From Cristatella mucedo (lineage: Eukaryota; Bryozoa; Phylactolaemata; Cristatellidae), in assembly GCA_009760855.2 (NCBI GenBank), contig WPIO01000117.1, positions 904,501 through 968,500 of the forward strand: a stretch of 64,000 nt of DNA, given 5' to 3'. Positions 29,440 to 53,370 of this stretch are shown one piece after another. Every line of letters starts with the position of its first letter. Position 1 is the first letter of the stretch. The translations under genes and the position numbers were made by a program. The notes below the pieces were generated by a model. It was not told the origin of the DNA. It did no database searches and saw nothing but the letters and a program-made list of their open reading frames with translations.

Positions 29440-30738
29440 AATAATAATAATAATAATGCACTTGATAAAACGCCCTCAGAGAACTTAATCTCTCTCTAGG
29501 CGCTTTACATTTGCGGCAAAGTGAAATGCAACTGAATGGTGAGTAAAATCATGCTTGAAAAACAAACAAAATGAATATTATGGTTAGGGGTGACATGCAC
29601 AGGGTCAGCATGCAAATGTGGTTAGTGACAGCATGCACAGTGTCAGCACGCAAAAGCACATCAAGGACGAATCACAGGGACCCGCTAAATGCTATCCTAA
29701 ATAGGTGTGTTTTTAAATGTGGTCAGGTCAGGGGATGTTCTGACGCAAGTCGGGAGGGAGTTCCAGGCTTTGGGAGCATACAAACTAAATGCACGGTCTC
29801 CAAAGGATTTGAGGTTTGTACGGGGTATTTGTAGACTGTTAGATTCAGAAAAGCGGGTGGTACGATGCTTGGCCTGATGGGGTAGTATATCTAAAAGATA
29901 GGCTGGAGCCATAGAATAAAGAGACCTAAAAGTGAGCGACAAAACCTTGAAGTCAAGCAACGGATATCCGTTGCTTGACTGATAGCCAGTGCAGGTCGGC
30001 GAGAAGTGGAGTAATGTGGCAACTGCGACGCTCACGACAGACAAGCCTAGCTGCAGAGTTTTGTACCAGCTGCAATTGCCTGATCGCACATGCTGGTAGG
30101 CCAGTAAGCAGTGAGTTGCAGAAGTCGAGACGAGATGTCACGAATGCATGGACCAACTTAGACGTGGTATCCTTATCTAAACAAGCCCGAATTTTAGTTA
30201 CATTATGTAGCTGAAAGTAGGCAGATTTGACTGTGGAGCTGATATGGTCGTCTAACGAGAGGTCACTTTGGAATATGACACCTAGATTTCGAACTGATTC
30301 AACGGGAGATATGCTGGCAGAGCCAATTTTGAGAGTCAGCCTTTCCAATCTCTGAATCTCATTGGGTTTGCCCATAACTAGTAAGCTAGTTTTATCGTCG
30401 TTTATTTTTATAAAATTTGCTGCCATCCATGTACGGATGTCATCAATGCATGCAGCAAGTGAGTTGAGAGAATTTGCGGTGCTCGAAGGCTGGGAGGGAT
30501 CAAAGCAAAGGTACAACTGAGTGTCATCCGCATAGAAGTGAAAGCCTAGATTGTTCTTGGCAATCGCATCAGCGAGAGGGAGAGTATAAACCGTGAAAAG
30601 AACCGGACCTAGCACGGAGCCCTGAGGTACTCCATATTTCAGAGGTACTTCAGATGATCTTTGTCCATTCACGTCAATACTCTGGCAAGTGGTGGCTCTA
30701 TTTAGCTTCCCCGCGGTAAATACGCGTGAAATACGCAA
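29440..30738 (-). mobile_element. LINE family 1 (CR1/L2-type), longest copy
   Basis: From 30738 the minus strand encodes the RT with YGVPQGSVLGPVLFTVYTLP, the catalytic FHFYADDTQLYL, FIKINDDKTSLLVMG, and the C-terminal domain with LVHAFVTSRLDFCNSLL, ending in the family motif KAWNSLPTCVRTSPDLTTF. The 3' UTR ends in (AAT)n at 29440. The ORF is broken near 29950-29980 by a short palindromic insertion absent from sister copies, and a short deletion lies near 29710. The element is 5'-truncated in the RT palm and inactive. Confidence 0.92.
29951..29980. repeat. 30-bp perfect palindrome inside the LINE copy
   Basis: Half-site agtcaagcaacggat followed directly by its reverse complement. Sister copies at 41.51, 60.41 and 62.46 kb have only one half, so the second half arose as a local inverted duplication in this copy. 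Confidence 0.9.
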
Positions 30739-31287
30739 TGTGTATATAATATAAATTGCACTATAACATACATTATTATAATATAAATTATTCTATACGT
30801 AAATCGGCTGCGTTTATATATCGATGGCGTTCGAGCAGCTCGCCGTCCCTCGCCTAGAGAAGTAGCGAGTCAATCTGCGTCGTCACGCTTCGATTAAACA
30901 CCCAGAGAGGACGCAGGCGCAGGACGCAGGTGCGATACTTACTGGAGCAGTGTCGCTCCGTAGGGCCGCTGACAGCTCTTACAACTTTGCCCGCAGCACG
31001 GTACAGATTAATTGAGCGCACGCAAGTTAAATCTGGCTTCCAGTATAGCAACCATTCTTCAAGCGCTCACAGAGTAAGTAAAGAACTTCTGTTTTGGACC
31101 TTCCCAATCCAACGCCGCTCGCTCTGCCCTGCTTCCATTCGTAAATGTCTCGCTTTTCTTGTGGAGACGGAGAGACCGAGCAAGAATTGTAGGCGCTCCG
31201 CGTAGACGACGGCGCTCTGAGCCCACGCCGCGAGACGGCGCTCTGCGATCGCGTCTCGCCTCTCATCGCGCTCGACTGTCTCGTTCA
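30739..31287. other. Intergenic, no recognised gene
   Basis: No recognisable coding motif on either strand. Confidence 0.4.
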
Positions 31288-31365
31288 TTTGCAGCAAATG
31301 TAATAAAGTGCCTCGAGAGTGATTGCGCCCTTCGAGGTGGACTTTAAACGAATTTACTATTATTA
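31288..31365 (+). mobile_element. LINE 3' tail, diverged fragment
   Basis: gcagcaaatgtaataaagtg is followed by a degenerate gcgcccttcgagg block and attattat, matching the family-1 end in plus orientation. Confidence 0.5.
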
Positions 31366-31876
31366 TCGTCATTTTCATTGTCATTTTAATTATTACTATC
31401 AATTACCGCGCATGGCGCGACCTGGACAGTTGACGAACACTTCGACGCGGATCCCCATCGGCGAGCCCTTCTCGACGCCGCCGCCGCCGCCGCCGCCTCG
31501 GCTGCGCCTGACGCCACGAGCTGCTTGGCCACGCGCGGCTCCGCGTCACGTGCGCCGCGCCACTCTCGCCGCGTGGCACGAGCAGCGCGCGCCGGCGCTC
31601 GATGCTCGGCCATCCCGCCACTCGCCACTCTCGCCGCCGCACGCCGCACACAGCGTAGGACCGCGAGGCGCGGCGCGGCTGCTACGTTCGCGGCGGCTTC
31701 GACCCGTTCGACCATCTCTCCTCTCCTTCGTCGATCGCCCGAATCTCCCGATGCACGATGCCGCACTACCGTAGGTCGATTTACTGCTTGCCGTTAATTA
31801 GACCGTTGCAAGCTAGACGTTTAACGTTTGACGTGTTTAAGTTTGACGTTTGACGTTTTAAAGCTGGACCTTAATA

Positions 31877-32058
31877 CAGTCAACTCCGCTTATAAGGATA
31901 CCGCATAGAAAGTGGCCAGCAAATGGCCATTTTCATAGGCGGAGTATTCCCATATGCGGAGTGAGACTATAGCTCGAGTAAATCTGGGTCGCGGGACTGC
32001 TATTCTTATAAGCGCCAAGTAATCCTATATATGATATTCTTATACGCGGAGTCGACTG
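31877..32058. mobile_element. pogo/Tigger-like MITE, 182 bp
   Basis: The terminal inverted repeats are cagtcaactccgcttataa at the left and, read from the right end, cagtcgactccgcgtataa. A TA dinucleotide flanks each end, the target duplication of Tc1/mariner-superfamily elements. CAGTC-type termini are typical of pogo/Tigger elements. The inside is non-coding. Confidence 0.8.
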
Positions 32059-33590
32059 TAATTGCACATGGTCTGGGATAACTGCTGCCGGTGGCAGGCA
32101 GAATACGCCAACTGTGTTCACGACGCGCACGCCTATACCTGGCAAGGATTTTGTATATTTTCACGGCTGCTATGTTTCTGAAGATCCGATTTATATAGAA
32201 GAACCAGGCTTGAAATTCACTTTGATGCTGTCAGCAATGGCTCGAGATCTCGAGTCAAAACTTATGGATATCTGCCTTGGCCGCGATTTGAACATTAACC
32301 GTTTGGTAGAAAGCTCAATGTTCGTACGGGGGAGGATTGAACGAGAAGCGTGGAGTGATCGCACAACTAGCGTGCGCCCTCAACTAGTAACAACTAGTAA
32401 CCTTCGTCTGGAGCAGGCAATTCTCCACAGGTCAATATTTGCCTTGCAGAGATGGATTCTTGTGTAGCCGTATGAAACGAGTGCTCGCTTATCTTCTATA
32501 CCGATTTATCAGTCGGACGTAAGGCACGTGACTCCGCTTAGCATCACACACGATCACATGTTAGCACTCGCAACGATATGCATCATGAGTATTTAGCGAC
32601 CGACTGCATCCCGATCGAACAGCAAGAATAGAGTCGAGATGATATTATCGTGGATGCTTTCGAATTTAATGGAAATATCCTAGTTCACGTGTCAACCCGC
32701 GATCTTCATCGTCAGGCGATACCTGCTGACACCCTGCTGCAGTTTGATCCTGTACAATGCAGGCGAGCTTTTAAAATAAATTTGGATTTGGGACAATGCA
32801 TCCATAAGAATCTGCTGCTTTCTGGGTGATCGACTTTGTTTTGCTGAAAGCACTTTCACAGCGCGATCACGATTCTGGAGAGCTTCCATGACGCCCAGCC
32901 TATCCAAGACTGGGCGCTTACATTGGCTTGACGGCCATCGGCGAATGCCGTTCGTCGGCAAACCTCGCTTCACGCGAGTGCGCCATACGAACACCAAAGC
33001 CGAGCTTGGATCTCGTACCGCCAGCAGCACGATCAGAGTCGCCTTGAGACCAGCCTCCTCCTCGAAGCTTTCCCGCTTCGGCTGCCGGCAAGTGCGCTGC
33101 GTCCTCTTCCGGCGCGGCGGCCGCCATCTGGCGCGGCGGCCGTCGTCCGGCGCCGTTGTAGCTCCTAATTGCTCTATCGCACCGCACGGCGGCGGCGCTG
33201 CAAGGCACCGCCGTGCGACGCCGCCGCTGTCGACAACGCCCTTTGGCCGGCGCCGTCCCTGTCTCCTCGCTCACCGGCTTCCGCCACTTGCTCACCGCCG
33301 CCGCCGAGTCGACCGGCGGAGCCCCGCGGCGGCCGCTACTGGCGTCCAGCCGCGGCCGCATCCGACCGCCGCTCGAGCGGCGGCAGCGGCGATTCTTCGC
33401 CTGAGCCGCTTTCACCGAGAGCGCCGGCGCCAGCGAGGCGCCTGGTCTCCACCGCGGCGCCAGTCGGAGCGGCGGCGTCGGCGCGACCGCAGTGCGCGAT
33501 TGAAAGAGACAACCTTCGCGCGAGCGTGAGGGAGAGTTCGCTCGGTAGCGGCGACGAGAAGGAGGTCGTCGAGGAGGCGACAACGCCGAA
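32059..33590. other. Downstream of cassette B, no recognised gene
   Basis: AT-balanced to 32.9 kb, then GC-rich. Long overlapping Arg/Ala-rich ORFs at 32.9-33.6 kb on both strands look like composition artefacts. No polyadenylation signal close to the cassette B stop was found. Confidence 0.45.
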
Positions 33591-33729
33591 TCACTGGAGC
33601 GGCGAGCGCTTCAGACGATCGACGCGTCGGTAGAGCAGGCTGAGATAGGGCTTGACGAGCCCGTCGTCCTCGTTGGTGTCAACGTTTCCAACGGCGCCCG
33701 CGGCGACTGCGGCGTCTGGGTTTCGGCTG

Positions 33730-33785
<56 letters not shown>

Positions 33786-33962
33786 TGCCTCCACTCTGCG
33801 CTCACGCCGCCGCCGCATCGCCCTGCGGGCCGCTCTCTGGAGGATCACGGCGCTGCTCGCCATGACGCCATCGGCCGTCTCTGCACCATTCCGCCTGAGA
33901 AAGAGCGCGAAACTGGCCTGCTGTCTCTCCTCGGCCACGTCCAGAGGCGTCTTGTACGCGCC
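33591..33962 (-). CDS. Cassette B exon 8 (last ankyrin repeat, IQ-like motif, poly-Ala, stop)
   Basis: Acceptor gctacttgcag|GGC, phase 0, 372 nt including the stop. It encodes AYKTPLDVAEERQQASFALF and LRRNGA, the last ankyrin repeat, then SAVILQRAARRAMRRRRERR, an IQ-like helix. A poly-Ala tract from (GCC)n follows at 33734-33785, then DTNEDDG and a conserved tail VKPYLSLLYRRVDRLKRSP before the stop. The tail matches VRPFLGLLHRRLQTLREQSP in ANK-A exon 8. The frame is intact, which argues against a long-dead copy. Confidence 0.82.
33734..33785. repeat. (GCC)n in cassette B exon 8
   Basis: About 17 units, read as poly-Ala in the coding frame. Confidence 0.9.
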
Positions 33963-34795
33963 CTGCAAGTAGCCGCCCGCTTGACTCGAATTGATTGCGC
34001 CAAGATTTTAAGGTGGCCACTTCGCCGCCGGTCGAGACTGGCTGGCTGAAGCGTCACTTGCGCGTCGCCGCACAAAACTGCTCTGCGTTAGCAGGCTGAG
34101 AAAGACACTCAGCCGTATCTCCTTCCCACGAGCTTATCGGAAGTTCCAGGAGATCCTGACCCCTTCCTCCCTCGCTGCCGTGCTTAAACGGCGACAAGAT
34201 TTGACCCCTTGGCGAAGAACTTCGCTATCTCGCCTACGCCCACGAGCTTCGCTGCAGCTGGTAAAGGTCAAGGTAGCGACGAGAAAAGCGTCGCGCTGCC
34301 GAGAGTCGGCAGTCCCGGCATGCCCGGCTCTGTCGCCGGCGAAACGCAGCAGCTGCGGGCGACAGCTTGGCGGACACGTGGGTCACGGTCAATAGCAGCC
34401 GACGGTGCCGCTAAAAATGATCATGAATTTGACACCGCAAAACTCTAGGACGACCGTCTGCCGTGCGACCGAAGGCATGCAATTTGCACCTCGAGCTTGG
34501 AACGACCACATGACCTCTGTACTTCCGTGTATTACCACGAGTGTGCTTCCGGGCCAGCGTTTAAGCAATTGAGCTATCGCGTCCCCGACTAACGCGCTCT
34601 ATCTTATTAAGCATCGCAAGCGACAACTACTGCACTTAGCAGCTGAGAATTGGTGGCATTTGCAATTAAATAAACGGAACCAATTCGCACTTTCTCGAAG
34701 ATGACGCGAGCGCACCGCCGAAGCACCGCGAGCAGTGCGCAGAGCAGGGCACTCGCGAGGCGCGTAGCTCGCTCGGTGTCGATTGCTCTACTCAC

Positions 34796-34953
34796 GCCGT
34801 ACTCCACGACGCAGTTGACAGAGACTCCGGCATCGATGAGCGAGGACGCGAGGGCCGTGTTGCCCGAGGCGGCGGCGGCGTGGAAGCATTTCTTGAGCTC
34901 CGGTCCGCGCGGGTTGCTGTGCTTCTCATGCTGCGTGAGTTGCGCGAATAGGT
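34796..34953 (-). CDS. Cassette B exon 7 (ankyrin repeat)
   Basis: Acceptor ccgtcacgcag|AC, donor TACGGC|GTGAGT, 158 nt, phase 1 to 0, the same as exon 7 of ANK-A (167 nt) and ANK-C (161 nt). It encodes DLFAQLTQHEKHSNPRG, then KKCFHAAAASGNTALASSLI and GVSVNCVVEYG. The shared NPRG, CFHxAAxSGN and GVSVN make it closer to ANK-A than to ANK-C. No homologs of exons 1-6 were found between here and 38115, so its 5' partner is unknown. ANK-A exon 6 ends in the phase this exon needs. Confidence 0.84.
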
Positions 34954-35109
34954 CTGCGTGACGGCGAAGAAGTACAGAGTTACACAAATAAGCGACAAAG
35001 AAAGATACTTACAAAGAAAAGAGCGAACATAGAAGATTGAGCCCGAGAGAGAGAGAGAGAGAGACTGCGCGCAGTCACCAAGCGGCGCACGTGGGTTGAC
35101 AGCGTCGCT

Positions 35110-35216
35110 AAGTGCGACCCGGGGAAGTCTTTCACGAAAAAACGCAACTTTCTTCTTAAAAGTGCTAGCATACAAGTATAATGCATATCCTTATTCTTGT
35201 GAATATGGGCACGGTC

Positions 35217-35274
<58 letters not shown>

Positions 35275-35453
35275 CGTGCGTGCTTGCGTGCGTGCGTACG
35301 TGTGTGTGTGTGTGTGTGTGCGTGTGTGTGTGTGTGCTCGTGTGTACTGAAGTGCGACCCGGGGAAGTCTTTCACGAAAAAACGCAACTTTCTTCTTAAA
35401 AGTGCTAGCATACAAGTATAATGCATATCCTTATTCTTGCGAATATGGGCACG

Positions 35454-35524
<71 letters not shown>

Positions 35525-35560
35525 CGTGCTTGCGTGCGTGCGTGCGTACGTGTGTGTGTG

Positions 35561-35600
<40 letters not shown>

Positions 35601-35616
35601 CGTGTGTACTGAATCG
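35110..35616. repeat. 240-bp tandem duplication containing (TA)n(TG)n
   Basis: Two head-to-tail copies start aagtgcgacccggggaagtc at 35110 and 35350. Each ends in a TA/TG/TGCG microsatellite and gtgtactgaa. The unique part is nearly identical; the microsatellites differ in length, so the duplication is recent. Confidence 0.92.
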
Positions 35617-35711
35617 TGTCGTGTATAAGCACCCTCATGTTAAGCCCCCAATTTTAAACAGATATTTTGGATTAAAAATATTTGTATTCAATAACTGAAT
35701 AAACTGAACAA

Positions 35712-36165
35712 TATCAACACTCATAATATTCACTCATGTCACTATCACTATCATCTGCATCAGGAATGGAGACGAGACCCTCTCCATCTTCCTCATTCAT
35801 ATCATAGGCTTGAAATTTGTTGGGAACTCCATTATCGTCGTCGTCGTCGTCGTCGTCACTCTCTTCACAAACTGCGCCATCTTCCGTTCCGTCAATTGCA
35901 TTTGAAATGCCACCACACTTCTTAAAAGTCTGACTATATTCTCTGGCTTTACGCCGTTCCAGGCCTGCATCACCCACTCAGAAAATTGAACAGGAGACTT
36001 TGCTCCCTCATCCTTCCTGCTGGTGTCAATCTTTATCACCCGACTGGCCCATCATCCATGTGGTCTAATTTTCTCGCAAGGCCCCTTGGAATAATTTATT
36101 CATGACTACATCTAGAGGCTGCAACTGACTGATAAGAGCAACCACGATAACTGCGAGGATAAAAA
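35712..36165 (-). pseudogene. pogo/Tigger-type transposase relic (C-terminal part)
   Basis: Three minus-strand frames together carry the end of a DDE transposase. LISQLQPLDVVMNKLFQGAL lies near 36.1 kb. FSEWVMQAWNGVKPENIV comes next, then GISNAIDGTEDGAVCEES and an Asp-rich tail to a stop near 35712. LQPLDVxxNKxF and CGISNAxDGTED are typical of pogo-group transposases as I recall them. At least two frameshifts and a stop separate the pieces, so it is dead. Upstream sequence to 36.5 kb is not recognisable. Confidence 0.7.
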
Positions 36166-37225
36166 ACAGGTAAGTTATTATGCAAAATATTAAAGCAAAA
36201 AAGTAACCTCCAATGCATAAGCCTTTCTCCATTATCTGACACCAAATTTTGGGGAAAGGTGGGCTTTTACACGGTAAAATCTGGTGTACATATGCCTGTA
36301 TGCACTGTACTATGCCTATATATAATACGTGCATGAAGATAAAGTCTACGCTGGCGATGAGTAGAATAATAAGCCTATTAAAAGAGCAGACATCGGATCG
36401 CTTCGTGAGTTCGCATTCTAGTACTAATATTTGCACCGTTATACTCATTCGCTCAAAGAAAGCGGCAATCCGCACAACATGGCTTACAAAAACAGTACAC
36501 GTTACACACAGTATTGCCGCTTGAAATCCGGGCAAGCAAGTTCCTTTCTTTCATCTATTAGCTGTTGGGGACAGCCTAAGGAGGATTGGGCGTTGGCTCT
36601 CCTACTTATGTCGTTGCACCGGTCGGTGCATATGAGTTTCCTTCATCAGGGAGTGGTATGCTTCTGATAGCTACATAAACTATCCAGACCTCAAGCGGTT
36701 GCCCTGAGAGTCGCCGGTTGTGTTTCTGCGTGCTTGCCTAAGATGTATACGTGCTTGCTTCTGCATTCCTGTCCGAACACGACGCCGCGAATTTTATTCG
36801 CGCTGAGCTACTTTTTTCATTTGCACGGAGTGGCATTTGAAATTGCCTGGATAGGAATTTGGTTGTCCTAGGGCGCACTTTACAAACTTCCAATTACTAT
36901 CGTCCCTATGGCGGTGGCGCGTGCACAAGCAAACTAACAGAAACAGCTGGCAGCTTATAAATATTTTCCGCCATACAGGCCCGTGATTAGTTTCATCTGC
37001 CTGCACCTCAGCCTGTCTGCTACATTCAACGAAAACCGTATTAAATAAATAGGATCGTGGGGTGGAGCTTTGAACACTGCCCAATATAGCCTCAGAGGTG
37101 GCTAATCAAGAAATGCTCCGATTGATCATTGACTATAGCCACTTGCACAGCCGCTTAAGTAGCAATCGCTTTGGTGCTGTCGTGGGCGTATGCGAAAGCA
37201 AGATGATTTTCCTTTCGGCTTCCTT
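36166..37225. other. Intergenic, no recognised gene
   Basis: AT-rich. The ORF at 36065-36535 is only transposase-like at its 3' end, and the rest has no recognised domain. Confidence 0.4.
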
Positions 37226-37229
37226 AACA

Positions 37230-37230
<1 letters not shown>

Positions 37231-37318
<88 letters not shown>

Positions 37319-37321
37319 ATA

Positions 37322-37388
<67 letters not shown>
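37231..37388. repeat. (TA)n microsatellite
   Basis: Nearly pure TA, about 155 bp, with two short interruptions. Confidence 0.95.
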
Positions 37389-37389
<1 letters not shown>

Positions 37390-37863
37390 TCCTAGGATCC
37401 TTCCCCGCGGTAAAATTGGTGCTTTAATTCCCATCCTTTCCTTGTTTTGTTTCAGCGTCGGTAAAGCTCGCCAATACTGACTTCAGTTCAAAGTTCATCT
37501 CGCAAGTACAGACGACTGCTTGCCCGTAGACTAGATAGATGTCTACTCTTCCTATAATAATGATGTTATGAGATGCTAGCTTGCTTAACTAAAGTAAATA
37601 GCTGCGTCATTAGCCTCACCACCGCCAGCCTCTGCACCGGTCAAAGAGGGTCTCGTCAGGCCACTAGTTAGCCAGTCGACAATGGACCGGAAAGACTTGA
37701 CGGATTTCCGCCCAGTTTCCATACTGCAGTTCTTATTGAAGAGTCCAGCATGACTAATGGTAGATCAAGCTAAACTCCGATATCAAAAATTCAAACGACG
37801 TGGCGAGTAATTTCCAGTCAGCTATAGAGCCAATCAGTCATAAGAATAATAGTAATATCAATA

Positions 37864-38030
37864 CTAGCTGATTTAACAGCCTCTTTTGTATAGCGACAGA
37901 AGAACCTTAAGGCTATCGCCACCGCTTGCAGCGGCGATAAAGGATCGCCAACCACAGGATTCGAACCCTCGACTTCGGAATCGAGTTCGTGAAAAGCAAC
38001 TGCCTTACCTAGTGCACCATCACGGCTAAC
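37864..38030 (-). mobile_element. SINE family 1 (tRNA-derived), best copy
   Basis: Read on the minus strand: gccgtgatggtgcactaggt (A-box region), gagggttcgaatcctgtgg (B box), atcctttatcgccgctgc, then cgctatacaaaagaggctg and a ctgttaaatcagctag end. The order and spacing of the boxes fit a pol III promoter from a tRNA head. It lies about 85 bp downstream of the ANK-A stop, possibly in its 3' UTR. Confidence 0.8.
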
Positions 38031-38114
38031 TAACTCAGCACTTCTACGATTGTATAACGATATTCTCAGGGATGCTGGCTTAGGTAGTGTCTTGGCTATT
38101 TCTGCTCGATCCAT

Positions 38115-51289
<13,175 letters not shown>

Positions 51290-51336
51290 GACGACGAGCG
51301 CTTCGACGCGCCTGGCGCGTCAGCAGCGGCGCAGCA

Positions 51337-51368
51337 GCAGCTGCTGCTGCTGCTGCTGCTGCTGCTGC
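51337..51368. repeat. (CTG)n, about ten units, upstream of the ANK-A start
   Basis: Sense-strand CAG run about 50 nt 5' of the ATG, probably in the 5' UTR. Confidence 0.85.
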
Positions 51369-51666
51369 CTCGAGCCGAGCGGCGGCGGCGTCGGCGGCGC
51401 GGAGCTCGTCCGTCCGCCGAGCGCGACGCAGCTCGGCGACGGTGCGCCCGACGGCGGTGGCGGCGACGATTCCTTTATCTGCAGTCGTATTGCGAGTCGA
51501 GGAGGAAGTCCCGGACGTGGAAATCTGGAAAGCGCGGAAGCGGCTCGAGCTGGACGCTCGACTGAAGCGGAAGCGGCCGCGAGCAGCAAGACGGACGTGG
51601 TCGGCGCTGATTTGACAAGGACTCATTTACGGAGCGGCAGACGGACATTCGCGGCAATCGCCGCAT

Positions 51667-51775
51667 CACTCGCACGAGGGAACGAAGGTTGGCCCACAGC
51701 AGGACTCAAACCCGCGACCCGGGTCGTGAAGAGCGAGCCCCTTATTCCTGGGCTGCTTTGACCCGCGGGGCCAAA
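51667..51775 (-). mobile_element. SINE family 1, partial
   Basis: Read on the minus strand it has gggtcgcgggtttgagtcc (B-box region) and a GTTGGCC-type continuation like the 37.9-kb copy. Confidence 0.5.
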
Positions 51776-51951
51776 GAGCGAACGCAATCACTTCCGCCCG
51801 ACTGACTTCTCGCAGCTTAGTGACGCACGTAGTCCAAATCCGCATCATTATCCGCCAACGAATGCTTCGCGGAAGAATTCTATTCCCTTGACGAGTGACT
51901 CATCAACCTTATCCGGCACGTCTGATAAATGTAATAAATTGATATAGTTCA

Positions 51952-52165
51952 TTTGCATAATAAATTATTATAATTCATTTGAATTAATATAATTCATTTG
52001 CATTTGCATAGCGCCCTAAGAGAACTGAATATTTCTGCAGTCGCTTCCCATACGCCACGGGGCTCGAGCCCACGACTACGGTCAGGGAATACATTCACCT
52101 TGACCCTGGTTTGAGGCGAGCGCCTTTACCACTGGGTCAAACCGGTGCGGCACAATTCGCTGCTT
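51952..52165 (-). mobile_element. SINE family 2 (tRNA head with LINE-like tail)
   Basis: Minus strand: gacccagtggtaaaggcgct (A box), gtcgtgggctcgagcccc (B box), then cagttctcttagggcgctat, equivalent to the LINE family 1 3' terminus, and an AT-rich end. Its partner copy is at 12770-12893. Confidence 0.75.
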
Positions 52166-52248
52166 AGTGATCGGTGAGTCGAATCATCATCAATAGCGGA
52201 GGCTTAACGAAATTGTAATTAATAAAAAAATTAAAACAATGAATTACA

Positions 52249-52400
52249 CTTTAGCTGATACGACAGCCTTATGCATGTGGCCGCACGAGAGGCTGTACGA
52301 TTATCGTCACCGCTTGCCGTCGATAATAAATGATCGCCCACTGAACGACTCAAAACCAACGACCCTGGTCGCCGCAAAGAGCGAGCGCGCTGTACACAAG
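52249..52400 (-). mobile_element. SINE family 1, degenerate copy
   Basis: ttagctgatacgacagcct at the left (3' end), a TATCGTCACCGCTTGCCG core and a weak B-box region (aacgactcaaaaccaacgac) match the layout of the 37864-38030 copy. Confidence 0.6.
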
Positions 52401-52660
52401 GGCCAAGACCCCGCGGCAATTTACTGCTCCACCACTCTGCCGCGGCTCGAGCGCTCGCACTAGCAAAACGGGCTGAATACGCGCCACGGCCGCTGAATGC
52501 GCCGCTGAATATACGCCACGGGAATGCCGCTGAATGCGCGCGCCTCCGTCGCGCACAAAGGCGGCGGCACGGCGCTCGCGTCGTCAGCCAGTCTCGGCGA
52601 GATTGGGCGGCACAGCCGGGCGCTAGCTGCAGAACTGCGCTGTCCTCAAGAGCCGGCCAT

Positions 52661-53230
52661 CCGTCAGTATGCAGACTCACAATCGGACGCGCCAGCTTCG
52701 GCGGGGGGGGGGAAGGGTGCGATCGCGCGTAACGGAAAACGCGTGCGACGACAAGGGGGCGGACTTCTTGAAGAATGCCATCACGCTGGTCGCGTTGCCG
52801 GCCCCGGCCACCGTCATTCTGGCTCGAACGGTGTCTGTCGTCGTGAAGTGCTCGACTACTACCTTCAGTCTCTTTCTGTTTTTGACCATGTCATAGCGAC
52901 GAGGCGTTCGCTAAACTTGGAGGCGACGAAGTCTTCCGCTTCCGCTCTTCGCTCTTCCTGATGTGGAGCTTGTCCTATGCGACAGTCAGACAGTCTTATG
53001 CGCGACGTCTCTGCTGAGATTCGGCCGAATGTGTGCGAGAGACGCACTGAGTGGCTTAATGCTTTGGCCGCTTGCTTTTTTTCTCGCAGCTATCTGCGAT
53101 AGCTGCGTGCTAATATTCTGCTCGCTGTGCTCCTTATTGTTCCCGGCGCTTTTCTTTTCCTGCAGAGCCAGAAGCCAGCCAGCAGGCTGCTGCTGATTCA
53201 CGCTCGCGCGATCGCCAGCTTCGACGGATC
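52661..53230. repeat. Duplicated segment, copy 1
   Basis: Shares ccgtcagta, cggacgcgccagct, cgtaacggaaaa, cgttcgctaaacttgg and agctgcgt with 55653-56116 in the same order and spacing. The reading frames are not conserved between the copies, so it looks non-coding. Confidence 0.75.
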
Positions 53231-53311
53231 GATCGTGCATCATCGGAAATGCGTGCGAGAAAGAGCGGCCTTCCTGAAGAAGCGCGCTCTCTCACTCTGA
53301 CTTCTTGACTC

Positions 53312-53370
53312 CGCTCGCGTCGCTCGCGCCGCGCCGCGCGTGCGGCGCGGCGCGGCGAGCGACGCGAGCG
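53312..53370. repeat. Long inverted repeat, ~29-bp arms
   Basis: The outer 16-bp arms (cgctcgcgtcgctcgc) are exact reverse complements. The GC-only interior also pairs. Confidence 0.92.
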
